The translations under genes were made by a program, and so were the position numbers. A stretch of DNA of 64,000 nt from Mactra quadrangularis (lineage: Eukaryota > Mollusca > Bivalvia > Venerida > Mactridae): the NCBI GenBank assembly GCA_025267735.1, contig CM046301.1, forward strand, positions 15,498,190 to 15,562,189, read 5' to 3'. The notes under the pieces are model-generated. The model ran no database searches. It was not told the origin of the DNA and saw nothing but the letters and a program-made list of their open reading frames with translations. Positions within the stretch are counted from its first letter, which is position 1, and every line of letters begins with the position of its first letter. Of this stretch, positions 1 through 11,436 are shown in pieces.

Positions 1-1798
1 ATATAGTGGATAAAGGGAGGTAATTCAAGATAGTATACAAAATGAATAATCAAAGAGAGATAATTTTTATGTATTGACAATTCTAACATAGGCACAAGAG
101 CTTTCACTCTTTTTTATGTGACTTGTTTGATGTACTAATTAAATTACTCATGCTAAAGCACTCATGATTTAATTATACTTAATAATCGGTATAATATAGA
201 CAACTGTAAGTTATTTTTTAAATCAAGGGTGAACATCATTCTATTCTGTTCTCAATCAATTACTGGTAATTAATAAATTTATGATTACAAAAATTCTAAC
301 AATCATAAAATGCATACATGTTTAACACATGTTCAGGCAAGTTCAATCACAAAAACACATTTAGTTGAACTATTAAATCAAGTACAAGTACAAGTAACAC
401 TATTTATTAATTAAATCAACTCCTGATAAGACACAGTTATTCAAAAGAACACTAATATGCATGAATTCAAAAATGAACTACAGAAATAAGTGTTAGCAAA
501 TGTCAATCTAAAGTACAATAATATGCATGACTTCAAAAATGAACTACATAACTTATGACTCAAAGAATACTGGTAAACATGACTAAAATGTACAATAGAA
601 AACATGTTACTAACCCTAACAGAAAATCCAGAACAAACATGCATAGAACAAACAAGATTCCAAGAAATTCCTTGAAACTAAAAATTCAACATTATCCTGG
701 TATCAACAATACTGTCTTTGTCTTTACAATATCATACAAAGCATTATTATAATAAGGCATTGAATAAAATGTAAAATATATGCATGATATATTAGCCTGA
801 AGCTTAATATAGACACAATTAGAATAGAGTAGTGCATTTATATAATTAAACTTGCATAATTAATACATAACATTACTACATTTAGCACGAAATGGCATCC
901 TATATAAATATATTGCACTGCAGTGGTATTGCAGCCTACAACATTAGGATATGTAAGTGGTGTCCCAAACAGTTCATTTAAGCAGCTAGCACCATATCTT
1001 GTTTGTAGAAATCTGGTTGCCCAAAAGACACCCATTGATTTCGTAGACTGATATTGTATTAATAGGAGGTAGAATAAAAACCTTGACATGGGTTTAAACA
1101 CACAAGTTTTGTGCTTGCAAGCAGCTCTACACTCTAAGCTTACCAGGCTTACATTAGTCATACATATTCCCAGGGACAAGAAATGTAACCAAACCAAACC
1201 AGTCCTAATTTGTTCAAAACATAGACAGCCGACTTTCATGCTTTGCATATCACTTTTGTTACAACAAATCTGTAAACAAAATCATTGATATTAACAAAAA
1301 CACAACCAGTTAGTTGAAATTACAGGGGTGAAAATATGCCCAAAAGTTAACTTCATATAATAACCTTTGTAATGACTTCTTCATATAAACCCTAAGCATC
1401 AATATGCAGAAATATAATCATGAAAATAAAACATGTAAGTTCTAGTGATAAAACAAATACCTGACATAAAATAATATAAAATTAATTCCAGACATGAAAA
1501 AACACATTGAAATGTTATACTCAATACACTTTACATGGAGAACCACTATTTTACAACAGACTCCCAGAAAAAACCAGAGCCAATGTAAAACCAGAATTCT
1601 TAGAAAACTAAATGATTTCTAAAGTACAAAACACCAGTTATTCCAGCAAACTGGTTGATTTCACTTGCTCAATACACAAATTCATGCTGCAAGTCCTGCC
1701 CCTTCCCTGCATTCCAAAAACTATGCCTCATACCAAACCTGATTAAGATTTTTTTTCCTGTCAAACTGTTCATTGTTGATTCTAATATACAGTGGATA
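1..1798. other. AT-rich intergenic DNA without a recognisable gene
   Basis: No open frame here looks like a protein; the longest are short, low-complexity and uncoupled to splice signals. The word AAAGGGAGGTAATTC near base 14 belongs to a motif (AAGGGAGRTAA) that recurs on both strands through the window, for example near 40550, 40935, 50705, 61028 and 63778. That suggests an old dispersed repeat. Nothing else is supported. Confidence 0.6.
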
Positions 1799-2470
1799 CA
1801 GTACCCAGCAAAAGTTTGGAGACATTTTCATTCTGTAGACCAACTACATGTACTGGCTTTTATCGAAAATTTAATAACCATATTTTGTGAAATTCTTATA
1901 AGTTTTGCTATATTTTTTGTTATACATTGTAGGTCTATTAAAAGTTGATACTACAAAATTATCATAAAACTATGTTGCGGAATTAGAATTTCATCAATCA
2001 TGGTTTTGGAATGTTAGATGCCGAAATTTATAAATGTGATACATTCATAAAATTAGTTTTCATTCTATCACAAACTTTACTTCAAGTTCTAATAATAATG
2101 ATTCTTTTTATTGGTTGTTTTAATACCAAAGGCAAAGTAACACATTGTATAGGTCAAATCACACTTGTCAGTCAACCTACTTAACGCTTCTGAAAGACTA
2201 AATCTCTGGATTTAGCTTTAACCAGTTACATGTACATACTTCTGACAGTGACTGAAAACTGCCCTACATGATTAAGAATCAGTGGTAGGAGAAAGAATGG
2301 CTAAATGTATAATTTTATGGCTAAACTCCATGAAAATATGCTTCATCCAGGAAACAGACCCTTGACCTCTTAATCAGTGCATTTGTGAGCTACTGAGTAA
2401 GCTAGATGTGGAGACCAATTAAATAATGATCAAAGTTAAAGAATTTTGTCTCCAAACTTTTGATTGGTAC
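1799..2470. mobile_element. Tc1/mariner-type MITE, split by a SINE
   Basis: The left end reads CAGTACCCAGCAAAAG and continues TTTGGAGACA. The right end carries the inverted equivalent (TGTCTCCAAACTTTTG, then ATTGGTAC). Both ends abut TA, as expected for Tc1/mariner target sites. There is no transposase frame. The interior resembles the copies at 17741 and 46131, which share a stretch around CATTTATAA and GCATCTAAC. A SINE interrupts the right half (2111-2406). Confidence 0.75.
2111..2406 (-). mobile_element. tRNA-derived SINE (family A), degenerate, inside a MITE
   Basis: Read on the minus strand, this has the family body: the block with GTCAGTCACTG..., AGCTAAATCCAGAGATTTAG and AGTAGGTTGACTGAC, then a shortened tail. 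The tRNA-like head lies at the right (about 2340-2406) and is heavily mutated. The same body occurs at 27789, 28163 and 48424 (plus) and at 21311 and 46803 (minus). It lies between the two ends of the surrounding MITE, so it inserted later than the MITE. Confidence 0.7.
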
Positions 2471-2912
2471 TATAAGTAAAAGTAAGTAGAGTGAGATGTT
2501 AAAACATTGAATAGGACATAATACATTATCCATCAACATTATTACTGATAATGTACAGAAAAAACCTTCTCTAAAAATTATTAGTTTATATTTTCTTGCA
2601 GACATCCAGTGGAAAATGTGATAACATCGTTAGGTAAAACTGTAGGCACCAGATTACAGGAATTATACAAGTAAACCATTTACTAGGTATTACTCTTATC
2701 TCAAATTTTTGTCCACAGTAGGAGACTAAGCTTTGAAAATTTATGTCAGGTTTGTTATAATGCAACAGAATTCAAGTTTTTGTAATAGTTATATAATTAT
2801 AAACTCTTGATACAATAATTGTGTGTACTTTTCTATATGTTCTAGAAAAAATATATCATTTTGACATATGATTGATATTGCAGTTTGAACTCATGAAGTT
2901 AGCAATTATTAA
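2471..2912. other. AT-rich DNA, nothing recognised
   Basis: There is no coding potential, no clear repeat and no RNA signature in this stretch. Confidence 0.5.
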
Positions 2913-2913
2913 A

Positions 2914-3400
2914 AGGGAAACAATGACGTTGAACAATGGGAAACAATCATGTACAATCAGGGGGGAAATTATGTAAAGACAAAGAGGAACAATCATTATA
3001 CAATCAAGGGCAACAATCTAGTACAGGGGGTACAATCATGTACAAACAAGGGGAACAATCATTTAGAATCAAGGGGAACAATCAAGTACAATCATGGGGA
3101 ATGATCAAGTACAATCAAAATGAACAAAATCAAGGGAAATAATTATGTAGAATCAAGAGAACAATCAGGTACAATCAAAGGAAACTATCATATACAATCA
3201 AGGGTAACAATCATGTAGAATCGAGAGGAACAATCATGCACAATCAAGGGGAATAATCAAATACAATCAAGGAGAAAAATTGTGTAGAATCAAGGGTGAT
3301 AATTATGTAGAATCAAGGGAAACAATTATGTGGAATCAAGTACAATCAAGGGGAACAACCAAGGAGAATAATCATGTACAATCAAAAGAAACAATAACTT
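2914..3400 (+). repeat. Minisatellite with a ~23-bp unit
   Basis: About 20 degenerate direct units follow the pattern AATCAAGGGGAACAATCATGTAC. Units differ by substitutions and small indels, so the short open frame running through part of the array is a by-product of the repeat. Nothing suggests a CRISPR: there are no unique spacers, and the host is eukaryotic. Confidence 0.9.
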
Positions 3401-5510
3401 AAGATCATGTTATATACGTAAGATTACAGCCTGATGCAAGATTTAATCATTATTTTAAAACCAAACAGTTTTACACTATCTTAATATAAGTTTAGTAATC
3501 ATTTTAAGTTCCATATAAATCTGACTTCCAGCAGTTTTGTTAAACTTCTTGTGAAGTCAAATGCCATTTTATAAACAATACTATAGAAATAAATTGGATA
3601 TTGAGCATACCTAAAAATACACATCTCAGCTGTTTTTAATATTCTATGCAATATATCAGACAATTATCTATTTAGTTATACCAGAAATCTGCTGTGATTA
3701 TCTTAGATTATTTTGATGAGCAGAAAACCTATTTACTTAATTGTTTTTAATTACAATTTAATGTTTTTTTGTAAGACATTGAGGGATGGGCCAACCCTTT
3801 CTTATTACAAATATACGCTGATTTATGGAATAATGGCTTGACAGTAAAACATAAAAACTTAACTATAGGAAAAATTCTAAGTCATAAAATGAAATAACAG
3901 TATTTATTGATACATAAAAACATAATTATATACAATGAACTATCCTCTTAAATGTTGTTGTATAAAAATATGAATAGGAAAATATTTGTGAACACAGCTA
4001 CTTTTTAAAAGTAGAACACTTAGAACAGGAACAATTTAATACATGTAACACAAAAAAGCAGTAAGGTTTTGACTTAAATTTGAACTCTAGAGTTTACCTA
4101 AATTTAATAATATTATTATCTCTGTACAGGTTGGGTACTTAGGACATGGTCTTATGGTGTTCTTTTCCTAAATGTGTGGGACTATTTCAAGACACTCTCA
4201 CTTCATTAATAATAGACTGACAGAGATGGAACCAAATTGTTCCTTAGGCGATTGTCCATTAGTAAATACCATTTGAACCCAAAACTCAGTTACCATGGCA
4301 ATGCAGGTATCATATGGAGCAAAAGGGGCAAAAACAAATTTGCACAATTTTCAACCCAAAATTTGAACATGAAAATTTTGCTTTTAAGGCAATTAATAAG
4401 CAAAGACTGCAGGAAGGTAAACTAGAATACTTTTTCTACCATTTAACTAACTGTATCTTGTTAATTTCTAATTAAGCAAATTAAATCCTGTGTTTAGAGC
4501 AACAGTTCAAAACAATTTAGGTATGGTTGGCTCCAAGTTTGTTTTTAAACAGTGTCAATTGTGATTTTCACCTATAATCTTCTAGTCAATACTCCTGAAG
4601 TTTATTTAGTAGTGAATCTGACTAGTAGGTTTGAGGTCACAAGTTCAAGCCCAGCATATGATGCATACATTTTTTCTATGTAATTCTATTAAACTATATT
4701 TAACCTTTCCTTTAAATCACTATAGTTTATAAGTGAACAATGGAATGATAACAATCTACTATCTAGCCCAACTACATGCACATACAGGAGACCATAACTA
4801 ATTTTGTACTGACCAATAAAATTAAATTTAAAGGAATTTCCAATATAACAAAGAAATTTTGGAAAAGGGTATCATAGACTAATTTCTGTGGTGCAAACAT
4901 ACACCGAAGCAAAAGTTGACAATGTTTATCAAGATCTTACAGGAAGAAGTAGACATTAACTCAGCCAACATTCTAACTATATCCAGATTCATGTCAAGAG
5001 CCAGTCACCATCTACAGTTCCAACAGCACCAGGCCTCTATAACATCTGTAAGTATAGAGTTTTCCCCAACAACAATACTAGTATTGAATCAACTACTAGC
5101 ATCAACAGCTGAGGCTCCTTCCTCGGAACTCTTCAAGGAGCACTCCAGTTTGTCATTCTAAAGGCATTACTCTGCTCAGTCTAGAAGTAAGTCAATGTTG
5201 ACTGAAAAAGTGACTTGGCTAAACTTTCTATTTTTGGCCTTTTTTGAATATATGCATCTAATTTTCTTGACAGTTCTTTTTCTAACTTTTTCTATTCATT
5301 CTCTTTATACTTTCTACCAAGCGTACCATCAAATAATATTGTCATTAATGACAGTATGATAGTATGACAGTATTACATAGACAGTCAATCCATTCTACAG
5401 CTATTTTCTCTAGTAATTTAGAACTTGTATCTACAACTACATGTACATGTATTTATCAATCTTCCTGGTGAAACATAAGTCTACAATAGTACCACAGATT
5501 TATACAGCTA
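3401..5510. other. AT-rich intergenic DNA, nothing recognised
   Basis: Only short chance frames are present (for example 4237-4425 and 4916-5161), with no recognisable domains or splice context. A faint tRNA-gene-like tract near 4600-4665 (GAGGTCACAAGTTCAAG) may be a decayed SINE head. Confidence 0.5.
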
Positions 5511-5514
5511 GCAT

Positions 5515-5690
5515 GGGTACCCATTCACATCTGGATGAAGTGAAACAGTCGGAAACACTCACAAGTACATTCAATTACGAAAGATGTTTTAGTGAAGCCA
5601 CCAGTGGGTCTCAAACCAAGAACCTCTGGATTGTGATGCGTGCAACTGCATACCATGAACCGCTGACATTTAAACTTTATTTACAAAAAA
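5515..5690 (-). mobile_element. Degenerate SINE fragment (family C-like)
   Basis: The stretch beginning GGTACCCATTCACATC and running to GAACCTCTGGATTGTG resembles the minus-strand SINE at 13872-14066: the same GTACCCATT block, then a decayed tRNA-like head with a B-box-like GGTCTCAAACC. The similarity was judged by eye. Confidence 0.4.
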
Positions 5691-5812
5691 GAAACACAGG
5701 TACATTGTCATATTCAGACATGTTAATTGCATTGAACTGCTTGACATAAACAATATATATTGGAGTAATCCAACAGGTGGTTCAATAGACAACATCTTTA
5801 CTTTAGTCTAGA

Positions 5813-8375
5813 GGCAGACATCTCAATATATTACGAATATTGAATATTCGTTACCTTTCATAAATAAAAAACTATGCAAAGCTATATATTTGAAAAAAAT
5901 GTTATTTCATAAATTCCAAAAATACAGAACATCTGAAAACTGGGAAAAATATAGAAAACAAAGAAATTTAGTTAATAGCATAAAACATAAATCAGCAAAT
6001 CTATATTTTCAAGAAAGATGTATAGGTGGGGCAAAATCTGCAGACTTTTGGAAAACAATTAAGCCATTTTTATCCAACAAATCATGTACAGAACTACCAA
6101 AAATTGTTCTAAATGAAAATAACAAAATAATTTCTAATGATAAAGAAAATGCTGAGATTTTTAATTCATATTTTACAAATGTAGCTGAGTCTATTGGAAA
6201 AGATTACGTGTTTAACCCAGAATCCCACCCAAGTTTAGACAAAATTAAAGAAAATAACCCCCATGTTTTAACATTTAATTTTAAACCTGTTGACATGTCT
6301 GATGTAGCCAAAACAATTAATCTATTAAATACTAAGAAATCTACTGGAGTTGATACCATGTCTGCTAAACTGTTAAAAATCAGCAAACCAGCTCTGACTG
6401 AACCACTTACAAACCTTGTCAATATTTCTTTAAGTACTAATACCTTCCCAGATAATCTAAAACTGGCCCAAGTTACCCCTTTATTTAAGAAAAATGATTC
6501 TTTTTGTAAATCCAATTATAGACCAGTAAGTGTTTTACCAATGACTTCGAAAATATTTGAAAAGATAATTGCTGAACAACTTACACATCATTTTGATACC
6601 ATTTTTAATAAGTTTTTATGTGCTTTTAGGAGGGGACATGGCTGCCAAACCACTCTACTGAAATTACTTGAAGACTGGAAGCAGGCTCTGGACAACAATC
6701 AATATGTAGCTGCAATTCTAATGGATCTTTCTAAGGCCTTTGACTGCCTACCACATGACATTCTTCTATCTAAATTGTCTGCATATGGCTTGTCAGAGTC
6801 TGCTTCAAGTTTACTCAAATCATATTTGTCTGATAGAAAACAAAGAATTAAGATAGGTCAAACGGTTAGTTCTTGGGCTTATATAACAAAAGGTGTACCC
6901 CAAGGATCTATCCTGGGACCCTTGCTTTTTAATATTTTTATCAATGATATTTTTTATTTCATTAAAAGGTCTACTTTGTATAATTATGCAGATGACAATA
7001 CCCTTTCATTCTTTTCTTCTAATTTTAATGAACTTATTGATGTTTTACAATCAGATAGTAATATACTTTTAGAATGGTTTAAAATGAACAAAATGCAAGC
7101 GAACCCTGAAAAATTCCAATCTATTGCTCTTGGTAAAACTTTTACAAAAAATCCTTCTTTTAAAGTAGGGGACGCCACAATCACTTGTGAAAGGGTAGTA
7201 AAACTACTTGGAATTGAAATTGATCATAAACTTAATTTTGATAAACATATTCAGGGTTTATGTAAAAAAGCTGCCACCCAAATTAATATTTTAAAGAGAA
7301 TTGGTAAACAATTAAGTCTAACAAATAAACTTCTTATTTTCCATACTTTTATTTTATCAAATTTTAATTTCTGTCCTATGGCATGGCATTTTTGTTCAGA
7401 AGCAAATGTAAAAAAGATGGAAAAATTACAAGAAAGAGCTCTTCGATTTGTTTACACTGATTTTAGTCTTTCTTATGAAGATCTTTTACGCAAAGTAGAC
7501 CTCCCATCCCTTCAAATCAGGCGCATGAGAACAATGGCCATTGAAACATTTAAGATTATAAATGATATGTCACCTCCAGTTCTAAGTGATCTTGTTGTAA
7601 GACGTGAATCTAAAATAAATTTTAGATACACTAACATTTTACATATACCTAATATCCGTACAACAACATACGGCAAAAATTCTTTCAGATATGCCGCTCC
7701 CTCACTATGGAACTCCCTCCCTGACCACTTTAGAAAATGTTCAAATTTTTCACAATTTAAAACTCTTATTTTATCATGGAATGGTAAAAATTGTAAATGT
7801 AGATGCTGTAACCATTTGGGAGCTCCATAGTCAGGAACTGCCATAAATTGAGCCATACATTTATTTATATAATGCAATCATTTATTTATATATTAACCTA
7901 TCTATTTATACACAATGGCTTTATGTAGTATTAAAGTGTTGTCTACATGTTTTTATACTTTCTGTGATAGAATTCTTTTAATATGTCTTATTTCCAACTT
8001 ATGTATATCTATTTCTGGTCTATATTAGTGTGCAGTTGGAAAGTTTTGAGTCATACTGTTTTTCATAGTAATTCTATGAATGTCTGCATATGATATGATG
8101 TAGCTGCTGATCAGTTTCTTCCAAATTTGATTTGGGGGGATAATAGTTTTCTTAGCTCATTTTTTAATTGTCACACTTTTGTGTTTTCTTTGAATGTCAG
8201 GATTTTATGATAACCTTTTTATGGCAGTTTTTAGGCCAGCAACAGGTCAGGATCAGCAGCCTCATCATATATTTTATTTCATCATATATTTTATTATATT
8301 ATTTGTTATATATCATTTAATTTGTCTATGTATTTATATATTTATTCATTACGTTTAATATTTTATATCTATATC
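5813..8375 (+). mobile_element. 5'-truncated non-LTR retrotransposon (jockey/CR1/L2 superfamily)
   Basis: The element has an RT open frame followed by an AT-rich 3' UTR. Coding similarity begins just after a stop near 5811, where the frame reads on through a typical pre-RT basic segment (PFINKKLCKAIYLKKM), so the endonuclease half is missing. The 3' UTR runs to about 8375, where the opposite-strand LINE begins. A TTATC-repeat tail at 11403-11436, beyond that second LINE, has the look of a LINE 3' end in this orientation. The second LINE may therefore be nested within this one. Confidence 0.75.
5890..7830 (+). CDS. LINE reverse transcriptase, N-terminally truncated but open
   Basis: This 646-codon frame encodes the reverse transcriptase of a non-LTR element, which copies element RNA at a nicked target. 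Visible motifs: the N-terminal RT block (ANPxx-like NYRPVSVLPMTSKIFEK), FRRGHGCQTTLLKLLEDW, AILMDLSKAFDCLPHDIL, the signature GVPQGSILGPLLFNIFIND, and the catalytic box YADD at residues 366-369, both aspartates present. The C-terminal thumb-like region follows (KLLGIEIDHKLNF...). The first in-frame codon listed is TTG; the frame extends upstream to a stop near 5811, so the true start is lost. There is no endonuclease domain and no zinc knuckle. The frame is uninterrupted, which suggests a recent copy. Confidence 0.9.
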   Translation: MKKMLFHKFQKYRTSENWEKYRKQRNLVNSIKHKSANLYFQERCIGGAKSADFWKTIKPFLSNKSCTELPKIVLNENNKIISNDKENAEIFNSYFTNVAESIGKDYVFNPESHPSLDKIKENNPHVLTFNFKPVDMSDVAKTINLLNTKKSTGVDTMSAKLLKISKPALTEPLTNLVNISLSTNTFPDNLKLAQVTPLFKKNDSFCKSNYRPVSVLPMTSKIFEKIIAEQLTHHFDTIFNKFLCAFRRGHGCQTTLLKLLEDWKQALDNNQYVAAILMDLSKAFDCLPHDILLSKLSAYGLSESASSLLKSYLSDRKQRIKIGQTVSSWAYITKGVPQGSILGPLLFNIFINDIFYFIKRSTLYNYADDNTLSFFSSNFNELIDVLQSDSNILLEWFKMNKMQANPEKFQSIALGKTFTKNPSFKVGDATITCERVVKLLGIEIDHKLNFDKHIQGLCKKAATQINILKRIGKQLSLTNKLLIFHTFILSNFNFCPMAWHFCSEANVKKMEKLQERALRFVYTDFSLSYEDLLRKVDLPSLQIRRMRTMAIETFKIINDMSPPVLSDLVVRRESKINFRYTNILHIPNIRTTTYGKNSFRYAAPSLWNSLPDHFRKCSNFSQFKTLILSWNGKNCKCRCCNHLGAP

Positions 8376-11242
8376 ATTTGTTCATCTTCATCATCTTCCT
8401 GGTTAGGGACAGGAATCCAGGCTGGATTGTGATTAGTCCCACGGGAGGTTGAGCAAGACAGTTACTCAACGTATTTATTTACATTTAAAAATAGCATGGT
8501 ATTTACAGATTAAAACTATTTACACCCGTGAACTGTCTACGCGAGAGATGGAGGCAGGGCTGCAATCCTGGTGTGGAGTGCAGACTTGAAGGCCTCTAAA
8601 GATTGGACATCTGTGATTGATGTTGGGAGATGATTCCAGTCCTGGATTGTTCTTGGAAAGAATGATGTCTTGTAAAGTGTGTAGTTGGTGTAAGGTACAT
8701 AAAGTCTCTTGGCTCCTCTGGTCCGGCTGTCGCTTGTGCGGATGATGTTGCTGGCTTCCGGTATCTCTACATGTTGATGGATGATCTTATATAGCATCGT
8801 GAGACGGAGGATTTGACGTCTATCAGTAAGGGTTTCCCAGCCAAGAGTGTATAGCATGCGTTGGACGCAACCAGGTGACTTGTCGGTGTAGTTGTTACAC
8901 ACATAGCGGGCTGCGCGACGGTTGACTTTGTCAAGGCAGTTTATGTCGGATACCTTGTAAGGGTCCCAGACTGTAGAGGCATACTCCATTGTTGGTCGAA
9001 CCATGGTCTTGTAAGTTGTCTCACGTACTTTTTTGCTGCAATCACGGAAATTACGTCTTAGGAAACCAAGTGTCTTTGAGGCCTTAGCAGCTGTCGCTTG
9101 GATGTGCTTACTCCACTGCAGGTCGTTACTGAGAGTCACACCTAGGTATTTGGAGCTGTCTGCAACTTCAAGGTGGTGCCCATGGAGAAAGTAGGAAGTC
9201 TCCCGCAGGTTTTTCTTGCTTGACGTGATCCTTAGTACAGTGCATTTTTCAGGGTGGAAGCTCATTTGCCACTTGGTTTCCCAATCTTCAAGGGAAGTGA
9301 GGTCCTCTTGAAGCTTTATGGCATCACTGTCATTGCGGATATGTTTGCCTAGTAGTGTGTCGTCGGCAAATAAATTTGCAAATGAGTGTTTACAAGCAGA
9401 TGGAAGGTCGTTTATGTAGATAAGGAAAAGGAGGGGCCCCAGGACAGTCCCTTGGGGTACCCCTGAAAGAACCTCAAGCTTCTCCGAGACGTTTCCCTCC
9501 ACAAGGACCTGCTGAGTTCTACCTTGAAGAAAAGAACTGATCCATCCAAGCGTGTTACCACGGATGCCATAGTGGTCAAGTTTTAGTAGGAGTCGCTGGA
9601 AAGGCACCTTGTCGAATGCTTTAGCAAAGTCTAGAAGAATGATGTCCACTTGGTCTTTAGATGTTAAGTCTTTGACGATGGTTTGTATGGTAGAGATGAG
9701 TTGAGTTTCACAAGATCTTTTTGAGCGAAAACCATGTTGACTAGGTGCAAGGATGTTATGGAGAGTGAGGTGTTTCATTGAATGACTGAAGATTATATGT
9801 TCCAACATTTTGCAGACGACGGATGTAAGTGAAATCGGGCGGTAATTAGAGGCGATATTACGTGGGCCCTTCTTGTAGATAGGAGTAATCCTGGCTTCTT
9901 TCCAGTCCTCAGGAGCAGTGCTAGTGTCAAGTGATGTTTGGAATATACGTTCAAGCATGGGTGCAAGTTCATTTGCAGCTAGGGACAATATTCTATTGGG
10001 GATACCATCTGGTCCAGTAGCTTTATGGGCTTTCAGTTTTTTCATTAGTTTGATGATTCCTGGAGTTGATACTTTGATGTTTTCCATTGATGGGATGTTA
10101 CTTTGACCAAGATTCGGAATATGACTAAGGTCTTCTCTAGTGTAGACGGAGTGAAATTGTTTGTTCAGTATCTCTGCTTTTTCTTTACTGCGACTGTGAA
10201 GGAAACCATCATTATCTAGGAGTGGTGATATGCCTTGTTGATCTTGTTTCTTACTCTTAATATATGCCCACATTCTTTTGGTGTTGTTGGTAAGATCTTG
10301 GTTGACAGTATCTTCAATGAATTGTCGATGAGCTTGACGCATCTCCCTCTGAGATTCAGCCTTAAGTTTTTTGTAGCGTTGCCAGTCCCGCTTGTTGTTG
10401 TTATTTCTGGCTTTACGATAGGCTTTGGCTTTGCGTCGACTGAGACGGCGTGTTTTGGTGGTGACCCATGGGTTAGTGTAGCGTGAAGAGCTGGTCTTTG
10501 TTGGTATGTTATTTTTAATGATTTCATGGAGACCTGTCTTGAAAGCCAACCACATATCATTGATTGAGTGGTAATGTGTTTGCAGAAAGGTCTTACAGAG
10601 TTCAGCACAGGCCTTTTTGATGACATCGGGGTTGATGTTGTTCCACAAAAATATGGTGTGGCGAGGTGGTCTTGCTCGCATTACTTGATGGGAGGTTTCA
10701 TACAAAACCATATCATGATCTGCTTTGTCCCCAAGTGGAGGTAGTCGTCTACACTGTGACATGAAGGCAGGATGTGAAGAAAACAGCAAATCCAGTGTGT
10801 TTAGTCTGCGCGTAGAGAAATCCACCATTTGTTCTAGCGAGAGATCATGTGCCATGTCTATGTAGGTTTGGCTGACACGATGAGGATAGTTGTGGCCGTC
10901 AATTGCATGGCGGTGCCAGTTAACATCAGGGAGATTGAAGTCCCCGCCAAGAATAAATACAGAGTTCTTGTGCTGGGCTCTAAGAGCTGAGATGGTGTCG
11001 TAGGAGTTGGTAAGGTACTCCATGTCAGTACGTAATGGAGGTCGGTAATAGGCGCCTATGACCATGTGCTTCTTATTTGGAAGAAGGAGAGTGCCAGAGA
11101 TGAACTCTATGTTGTCATATGTAATAACATCCGTGAACTGCAAATTATTCTTCACGGCAAGAAGTACTCCACCGTGAGCATCAGACCTTCGGTCGTTCCT
11201 GTATACATTGTATCCATGTGCAGGGTTGTAAGTGATCCTCAA
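8376..11242 (-). mobile_element. 5'-truncated LINE with endonuclease remnant and RT (jockey/CR1-like)
   Basis: The element runs right to left. Its 5' end is cut inside the endonuclease domain at 11242, with a stop codon immediately upstream. Its 3' UTR (8376-8536) ends, on the minus strand, in a GATGAAGATGAA-like simple tail. Base composition is clearly more GC-rich than the flanking LINE UTR on both sides, supporting a separate insertion. No target-site duplication could be identified with confidence. Confidence 0.8.
8537..11242 (-). CDS. LINE ORF2: partial AP endonuclease plus reverse transcriptase
   Basis: This uninterrupted 901-codon frame carries the C-terminal half of an APE-type endonuclease: YRPP at residues 66-69, GDFNLPDVNW at 100-109, and a later DHDMV block equivalent to SDH. 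A reverse transcriptase follows: TGPDGIPNRIL, NYRPISLTSV, QHGFRSKRSCETQL, LLDFAKAFDKVP, GVPQGTVLGPLLFLIYINDL and the catalytic FADD at 625-628. The C-terminal region has the usual KVNRRAARYV and GWETLTDRRQILRL blocks. The product would nick DNA and prime reverse transcription. The N-terminal endonuclease catalytic residues and any ORF1 are missing, so this copy is not autonomous as seen, although the rest is intact. Confidence 0.92.
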   Translation of the reverse strand: MRITYNPAHGYNVYRNDRRSDAHGGVLLAVKNNLQFTDVITYDNIEFISGTLLLPNKKHMVIGAYYRPPLRTDMEYLTNSYDTISALRAQHKNSVFILGGDFNLPDVNWHRHAIDGHNYPHRVSQTYIDMAHDLSLEQMVDFSTRRLNTLDLLFSSHPAFMSQCRRLPPLGDKADHDMVLYETSHQVMRARPPRHTIFLWNNINPDVIKKACAELCKTFLQTHYHSINDMWLAFKTGLHEIIKNNIPTKTSSSRYTNPWVTTKTRRLSRRKAKAYRKARNNNNKRDWQRYKKLKAESQREMRQAHRQFIEDTVNQDLTNNTKRMWAYIKSKKQDQQGISPLLDNDGFLHSRSKEKAEILNKQFHSVYTREDLSHIPNLGQSNIPSMENIKVSTPGIIKLMKKLKAHKATGPDGIPNRILSLAANELAPMLERIFQTSLDTSTAPEDWKEARITPIYKKGPRNIASNYRPISLTSVVCKMLEHIIFSHSMKHLTLHNILAPSQHGFRSKRSCETQLISTIQTIVKDLTSKDQVDIILLDFAKAFDKVPFQRLLLKLDHYGIRGNTLGWISSFLQGRTQQVLVEGNVSEKLEVLSGVPQGTVLGPLLFLIYINDLPSACKHSFANLFADDTLLGKHIRNDSDAIKLQEDLTSLEDWETKWQMSFHPEKCTVLRITSSKKNLRETSYFLHGHHLEVADSSKYLGVTLSNDLQWSKHIQATAAKASKTLGFLRRNFRDCSKKVRETTYKTMVRPTMEYASTVWDPYKVSDINCLDKVNRRAARYVCNNYTDKSPGCVQRMLYTLGWETLTDRRQILRLTMLYKIIHQHVEIPEASNIIRTSDSRTRGAKRLYVPYTNYTLYKTSFFPRTIQDWNHLPTSITDVQSLEAFKSALHTRIAALPPSLA

Positions 11243-11402
11243 TCAATTTTAGTTTAAAATAATTGTATCGTGCCTTTTATTCATCCATATTTAAAATTGT
11301 TTTAACTTGTACTTATTTTGTTTAACTCATATTAATATGTTACAGTCGGTTGTAAAAGCTTGATTAAGCTTATGTTTATTGTTATTTAAACTTGCCGACT
11401 TA

Positions 11403-11436
11403 AAATAAAATTTATCTTATCTTATCTTATCTTACT
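11403..11436 (+). repeat. TTATC microsatellite, probable LINE 3' tail
   Basis: AAAATAAAATT is followed by about four and a half TTATC units. The preceding 160 bp is AT-rich UTR-like sequence. Short tandem tails of this kind typify the 3' ends of several non-LTR families. The plus orientation matches the LINE whose RT lies at 5890-7830. Confidence 0.6.

Noticed and set aside
2914..3400. CRISPR-like spaced repeats
   Set aside because: Units are contiguous and degenerate with no unique spacers, and the sequence is eukaryotic.
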